Origin: UBA1573 sp034005165
GTDB taxonomy: Bacteria > Pseudomonadota > Alphaproteobacteria > Micavibrionales > Micavibrionaceae
Reading direction: 5' to 3'
NCBI GenBank assembly: GCA_034005165.1
Contig: JAVEVE010000001.1
Coordinates: 124,001 to 188,000, forward strand
Length of the DNA: 64,000 bases
Shown: positions 60,263 through 64,000 of the stretch, one piece after another
Layout: every line of letters begins with the position of its first letter
Position numbering within the stretch: the first letter of the stretch is position 1
The notes under the pieces: generated by a model
What the model was told of the DNA's origin: nothing
Database searches by the model: none
What the model saw: the letters and a program-made list of their open reading frames with translations, nothing else
Made by a program: the position numbers and the translations under genes

Positions 60263-61387
60263 TCAATGCTCGAATGCCATAAATGCTCCTAAAATCAAAA
60301 AGCGCTTATCCAAATTCCCATGCATGCAAAGATCAAAATGCACAGACAAAGCATCATGAATTTTCAAACGCCGCTCTGTATCTGTCAGGCTTAGCAAGCT
60401 CTCAAGAAAAGGCAGATCACAACTTCTGCCACGCACGAGTGAAGAAGAAAGCCACAAAAAGAAATCCCTAAAAATTCTCTGCGCCTCATCATTTCCTTTT
60501 GTTCCAAATAAGTCTGCAAAAGACTGGATTTCCGACCATCTGAAAGACGGCCAACTTCCCAGATGACGCAAACATTCATGAACCATCTCCAAATGCTCGG
60601 AACCGGCAAATTCTTTGGCACGGCCCAATGATCCCTCTGCCATATTCACAATCAAATTCATATCGGCCTGAGGTACACGGCCCGAAAGGCTGGAAATAAG
60701 ATCATCATTCCCCAAGGCCTGAAAAGGCAAATGAACACATCTGGAATACACGGTTGGAAGCAATGCCCCTGCCCTATGTGTAATCAAAACTAACAACGCC
60801 TTTTCCGGAGGCTCTTCCAGAATTTTAAGCAGAGAGTTCTGGGATGATCTGGTCATTGTATCTGCGTCATCAACAATAACAATACGCCACCCACCTGACT
60901 CAGAGGCTGTCTTGCGCATAAAAGGAGCAATCTTCCTGATTTCATCTACAGGCACACTGGCCTTAACCCGACCTGTGCTCTCATCTACAGGACGCTCGAT
61001 AGTCAAGAGATCAGGATGAGCGCCACTTGCAACCTTCGAAAAAACAGGATTGTCCTCCATAACAAACAACGAGGTTACTGGCTCCGCAGCACCAAACATG
61101 TCCGGCTCCCGATCTCTCTCGGAAAATAGAAAACGCGCCAAACGATAGGCCATAACACTTTTTCCGATCCCAGTAGGTCCGGAAAAAATCAGTCCATGAG
61201 GGAATCGTCCCATTTCAATCATATGCAGCAATTTTTTCTCGACAGCCTCATGCCCTATCAAGCGTGAGGTCTGCCTGGCAGTCGCATTATCCGAACTGAC
61301 CAGAGAAGATGCGCCCTCAATATCGCTGAGATCCCCGTCCCCGATATCAAGAAAATCATCTTCATCCTCAAATTCATCAAATAACAT
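60263..61387 (-). CDS. holB: DNA polymerase III delta' subunit HolB
   Basis: Part of the clamp loader that places the sliding clamp on DNA. The P-loop is GPTGIGKS (about 70-77), the Walker B-like IVIVDDADTMTRSSQNSLLK (about 175-194) and the sensor segment SRCVHLPF follow. The N-terminus carries an unusual acidic run of about 25 residues (FDEFEDEDDFLDIGDGDLSD) before the conserved LIGHEAVEKKL. Length 374. It lies 16 bases after tmk; the tmk-holB-metG-tatD order is standard. Confidence 0.93.
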   Translation of the reverse strand: MLFDEFEDEDDFLDIGDGDLSDIEGASSLVSSDNATARQTSRLIGHEAVEKKLLHMIEMGRFPHGLIFSGPTGIGKSVMAYRLARFLFSERDREPDMFGAAEPVTSLFVMEDNPVFSKVASGAHPDLLTIERPVDESTGRVKASVPVDEIRKIAPFMRKTASESGGWRIVIVDDADTMTRSSQNSLLKILEEPPEKALLVLITHRAGALLPTVYSRCVHLPFQALGNDDLISSLSGRVPQADMNLIVNMAEGSLGRAKEFAGSEHLEMVHECLRHLGSWPSFRWSEIQSFADLFGTKGNDEAQRIFRDFFLWLSSSLVRGRSCDLPFLESLLSLTDTERRLKIHDALSVHFDLCMHGNLDKRFLILGAFMAFEH

Positions 61388-61403
61388 CGAAAAAAATATC
61401 TCC

Positions 61404-62033
61404 CTACAGATACGAAATCATGTTTTGAAATACAGTATCCGCAGACTGCATAGCATCAATAACTTTCACGCGATCAGGGTCTTCCTTTGCTATACTCAAG
61501 AACCCGTCACGAAGCCGCTCATGGAAAGACAGATCAAGACGCTCGAAACGATCTTCCGTGTTTTCCGCACCGACAGCCCCACTATTATGCTTTAAAGAAC
61601 GCCCAATCCCATCACGAACAGGCAAATCCAGCAAAAATGTAACATCAGGTTTAAATCCGCCCAATGTTAAAGCCTCAACCTGACGAATAAGATTCAGATC
61701 AAATCCATGGCCATATCCTTGATAGGCAACAGTCGAGTCCGTAAACCGGTCACAAATAACAACTTTACCATCCGCCAAAGACGGCTTGATAAGGGTTTCT
61801 ACATGCATTTGACGAGCGGCAAAAAACAACAGGCACTCTGCCATGGGTGTCCAATTCCCGCCATCACGTTGCACAAGCAGGCTTCTAATTTTCTCTGCCT
61901 CAGGAACGCCACCAGGCTCCCTTGTAACAACAACGTCAAAATCACGCTCCTCAAAATAGGATTTAAGCAAACGGGTCTGGGTAGTTTTACCAGCCCCTTC
62001 ACCACCTTCAAGCGTGATAAAACGTCCTATCAT
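61404..62033 (-). CDS. tmk: Thymidylate kinase
   Basis: Phosphorylates dTMP to dTDP. The P-loop is EGGEGAGKTTQ (8-18), the dTMP-binding TREPGGVPEAEKIR follows at about 36-49, and CDRFTDSTVAYQGYGHGFD contains the DR-x-x-x-S motif. Length 209. Its start codon directly abuts the dacC-like stop (no bases between), so the genes are cotranscribed. Confidence 0.96.
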   Translation of the reverse strand: MIGRFITLEGGEGAGKTTQTRLLKSYFEERDFDVVVTREPGGVPEAEKIRSLLVQRDGGNWTPMAECLLFFAARQMHVETLIKPSLADGKVVICDRFTDSTVAYQGYGHGFDLNLIRQVEALTLGGFKPDVTFLLDLPVRDGIGRSLKHNSGAVGAENTEDRFERLDLSFHERLRDGFLSIAKEDPDRVKVIDAMQSADTVFQNMISYL

Positions 62034-63170
62034 TTACTCTGGAACCCCAACCAGCATAATCATAAGCTTCTCGCTCAATCGCTTGAAGAACGAAGATTCA
62101 GGAGCATCCATATCTGCGACCAAAGGAACCTCTTTGCTTTCACCATTTGCCAACTTGAAGCTGGCAGTTCCAAGAACGTCACCTGCCTTGATCGGGGCCA
62201 CAGCAGGAGATTTATAAGTAACAGATACCTTCGAAGCATCTTTTGAAAAAGCAGGGACCGTTGTTGCATAGCCGTCAGAGGCGATAAGCTTAACAGATTT
62301 TTGCTCACTCAGAACAACAGGAACCTGAGCCAGAACAGAGCCCTTTTTCAAAATTTCAATATTCTTAAAGGACGTCAAAGCCCATTCCATCAGCTTTGCA
62401 GACTCATCGGCTCTTGCTTGCATAGAGTCTGTCCCGTTAATCACCAGAACAACACGACGTCCTCCGGCAACTGCAGAGCCCATCAAACCGTAGCCCCCAT
62501 CATCAGTATGGCCTGTCTTGATACCGTCAGCACCGATATTACGATACAGCAAAGGATTACGGTTTCCTTGTTTAATATTATTATAGGTAAATTCCTTGTC
62601 CGCATATATCTTATACTCTTCAGGATAATTACGGATCAAATAAACTGCCAACTTGGTCAAATCGCTCGCCGTAGAATAATGGTTCGGATCAGGCCACCCG
62701 TTCGAATTCATAAAATGGGAATCTGCCATGCCAATTTCTTCAGCTTTCTGGTTCATCAATGCAACGAAATTTGCCTCTGATCCTGCGACACCTTCAGCCA
62801 AAGCCACACACGCATCATTTCCGGACTGAATAATCACACCATGAATCAAATCATCAACACTCACTTCGGTGTTGACGTCAAGGAACATGCGAGACCCACC
62901 GGTTTTCCATGCTTTTTCACTAACCTTGAACATGGTGTCTTTTGAAATTTGTCCATTACGGATCGCATCATCAACAACCACAGAGGTCAAAACTTTTGAC
63001 ATGGAAGATGTTGGCATACGCTCCGAACCGTTCTTGTCAAAAAGGACCGCACCGGTCTCAAAATCAACCACATAAGCCTGCTTAGCAGATGTCTCGGGCA
63101 AAACAACAGACTGAGCCATTGCAGGAGTGGAAATCAGGAGGGACAGAACAAGACTATATAAGAATTTCAT
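62034..63170 (-). CDS. dacC: D-alanyl-D-alanine carboxypeptidase (DacA/C type)
   Basis: A low-molecular-weight penicillin-binding protein that removes the terminal D-Ala of peptidoglycan stems. Signal peptide 1-19 (ending AMAQ). The active-site motifs are SMSK (56-59), SGN (about 117) and KTG (in GIKTGHTDDGG, about 220). The C-terminal PBP5-like beta domain and an amphipathic tail (SSFFKRLSEKLMIMLVG) that would hold it at the inner membrane are present. Length 378. Located between rlpA and tmk. Confidence 0.95.
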   Translation of the reverse strand: MKFLYSLVLSLLISTPAMAQSVVLPETSAKQAYVVDFETGAVLFDKNGSERMPTSSMSKVLTSVVVDDAIRNGQISKDTMFKVSEKAWKTGGSRMFLDVNTEVSVDDLIHGVIIQSGNDACVALAEGVAGSEANFVALMNQKAEEIGMADSHFMNSNGWPDPNHYSTASDLTKLAVYLIRNYPEEYKIYADKEFTYNNIKQGNRNPLLYRNIGADGIKTGHTDDGGYGLMGSAVAGGRRVVLVINGTDSMQARADESAKLMEWALTSFKNIEILKKGSVLAQVPVVLSEQKSVKLIASDGYATTVPAFSKDASKVSVTYKSPAVAPIKAGDVLGTASFKLANGESKEVPLVADMDAPESSFFKRLSEKLMIMLVGVPE

Positions 63171-63200
63171 ATTATTTCACACTTTTACGTTTTTCAGGAT

Positions 63201-64000
63201 TTATTGAACTACGATGATCGCGTCAGACTGACCTGACGCCAGAACTTTGGACAACACACTATCGGCCTGACGGACAGTGTCAAGAGGTCCAAGGCGAACT
63301 TTATAAAGAGTCCGCCCCCCGAATGTCACCGGTTCGACTTTTGTATGGGCTATAGAGGCCATACGCACCGCAAGATTCTGGGCATTTTGCTCTGATCCAA
63401 ATGCGCCTGCCTGAACATAAAGGCTATTAGCCGTAACAGGTTGCTGCTGGACAACCGCATTGGGATAAAATTTTCCGTTGGTTATATGACCTTGAACATC
63501 TTCGACGCGGGCAGTTTGTTCAAGCTCCGGCTCACTCATAGGAACATCTGAAATAATCGGCCCTGAATAGCTCGTAACCGGAGATGACTGGACGCTCTGC
63601 ACAACGCTGGCCTGTGCCACTTGCGGTTCATAAGAACTCTGTGAGTATCCCTGAGGGAGTCGTCCCGTCTGGTTATAAGCAACCTCAACACCTTTGGTAG
63701 ATTTACCATTCTTAGCTGCCATAGCCAGAGCACGGCTTTCATCGGCAAGAAGCTCCAACTTGACTTTGGCCGTCCCAGCACCTTTCATGTCAAGCAGGCC
63801 TGCCGCTTTTTCGGACACATCTATAATTCTACCTTTGGAAAAGGGTCCGCGATCATTGACACGAACAACAACCGATTTTCCGTTGCCGAGGTTGGTGACA
63901 CGAACAAGAGACGGCATCTGTAATGTTCTGTGGGCTGCCGTCATTTCATACTGGGAATATTGCTCCCCACTCGCAGTTTTTTTACCGTGAAACCCAGGTC
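63201..64000 (-). CDS. rlpA: RlpA-like septal lytic transglycosylase, 5' part outside the window
   Basis: Cleaves peptide-free glycan strands at division sites. The open frame continues past position 63944 to the window end without a stop: residues read GFHGKKTASGEQYS before MTAAHRTLQMPSLVRVTN, the usual RlpA sequence, so the true start lies beyond 64000. The double-psi barrel includes VVVRVNDRGPFSKGRIIDV, with the catalytic Asp in VNDRGPF. A disordered spacer leads to a C-terminal SPOR domain (LYVQAGAFGSEQNAQNLAVR to the end) that binds denuded septal glycan. It lies 30 bases upstream of the carboxypeptidase gene. Confidence 0.93.
   Translation of the reverse strand, partial: PGFHGKKTASGEQYSQYEMTAAHRTLQMPSLVRVTNLGNGKSVVVRVNDRGPFSKGRIIDVSEKAAGLLDMKGAGTAKVKLELLADESRALAMAAKNGKSTKGVEVAYNQTGRLPQGYSQSSYEPQVAQASVVQSVQSSPVTSYSGPIISDVPMSEPELEQTARVEDVQGHITNGKFYPNAVVQQQPVTANSLYVQAGAFGSEQNAQNLAVRMASIAHTKVEPVTFGGRTLYKVRLGPLDTVRQADSVLSKVLASGQSDAIIVVQ

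Noticed and set aside
1..64000. Search for tRNA, rRNA, CRISPR arrays, insertion sequences, prophage, toxin-antitoxin or restriction pairs
   Set aside because: Reading the gaps and genes showed none; the only DNA methyltransferase is the solitary CcrM type.

Overview
The window is a compact stretch of alphaproteobacterial chromosome, AT-leaning by eye (composition was not computed). The evidence for the class is: a CcrM-type adenine methyltransferase beside rnhB; the mutY / DUF721 (DciA) / DsbA-like / smc block; F0 ATP synthase genes (atpI-B-E-b'-b) separate from F1; a twin-transmembrane protein beside etfBA; DUF2125 beside the ftsEX cluster; DUF4167 near clpB; and nadD-rsfS-rlmH-envC-ctpA in that order. 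The exact taxon cannot be fixed from sequence reading. Loss of amino-acid genes from conserved blocks (below) would suit a predatory, host-associated or otherwise auxotrophic lineage such as the Micavibrio-like bacteria, but that is inference.

Layout. 1-4.3 kb (minus): nadD, rsfS, rlmH, an EnvC-like amidase activator and the CtpA protease. 4.3-7.0 kb (minus): F0 ATP synthase operon. 7.3-14.6 kb (minus): smc, a DsbA-like thiol oxidoreductase, an OmpA-domain protein, an inositol monophosphatase and DciA. 14.6-16.6 kb (plus): mutY and a translationally coupled secreted protein of unknown function. 16.6-27.5 kb (minus): folB, ccrM, a DUF3592 membrane protein, rnhB, ackA, pta, pepN, secA. 27.7-30.9 kb (plus): parvulin isomerase, mutT, a methyltransferase and a chorismate mutase with a degenerate second domain. 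30.9-34.8 kb (minus): DUF2125, plsC, a YdcF-like protein, ftsX, ftsE. 34.9-38.1 kb: a zinc-ribbon membrane protein, a 46-residue LptM-like lipoprotein (minus), a TlpA-like thioredoxin and a pentapeptide-repeat protein. 38.1-40.8 kb (minus): etfA, etfB, twin-TM protein, ubiG. 40.8-53.6 kb (mostly plus): lysC, RodZ-like, ispG, prfA, a small RHH-like gene on the other strand, prmC, DUF4167, a PPP-type phosphatase, clpB, a lipoprotein and a Mur ligase. 53.6-64 kb (minus): a small hypothetical, mazG, a nucleoside deoxyribosyltransferase-like protein, queA, an MBL hydrolase, a hypothetical, tatD, metG, holB, tmk, a DD-carboxypeptidase and rlpA, which runs off the window end.

Together these genes serve envelope growth and division (EnvC, CtpA, FtsEX, RodZ-like, DD-carboxypeptidase, RlpA, Mur ligase, LptM-like), energy (F0, ETF, Pta-AckA), protein quality control and export (SecA, PpiC, ClpB, DsbA/TlpA-like), and replication and cell-cycle control (SMC, DciA, CcrM, HolB, Tmk). 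I see no mobile element, phage, CRISPR array, tRNA or rRNA. No stretch over 300 bases lacks a gene.

I did not find a clear new multi-gene system. The observations most worth following are: six CcrM sites (GANTC) within 117 bases at the ccrM promoter; conserved gene blocks from which the amino-acid biosynthesis members are missing; a small LptM-like lipoprotein gene; a chorismate mutase carrying a relic prephenate-dehydratase-like domain; and unexplained single genes wedged into otherwise conserved blocks.
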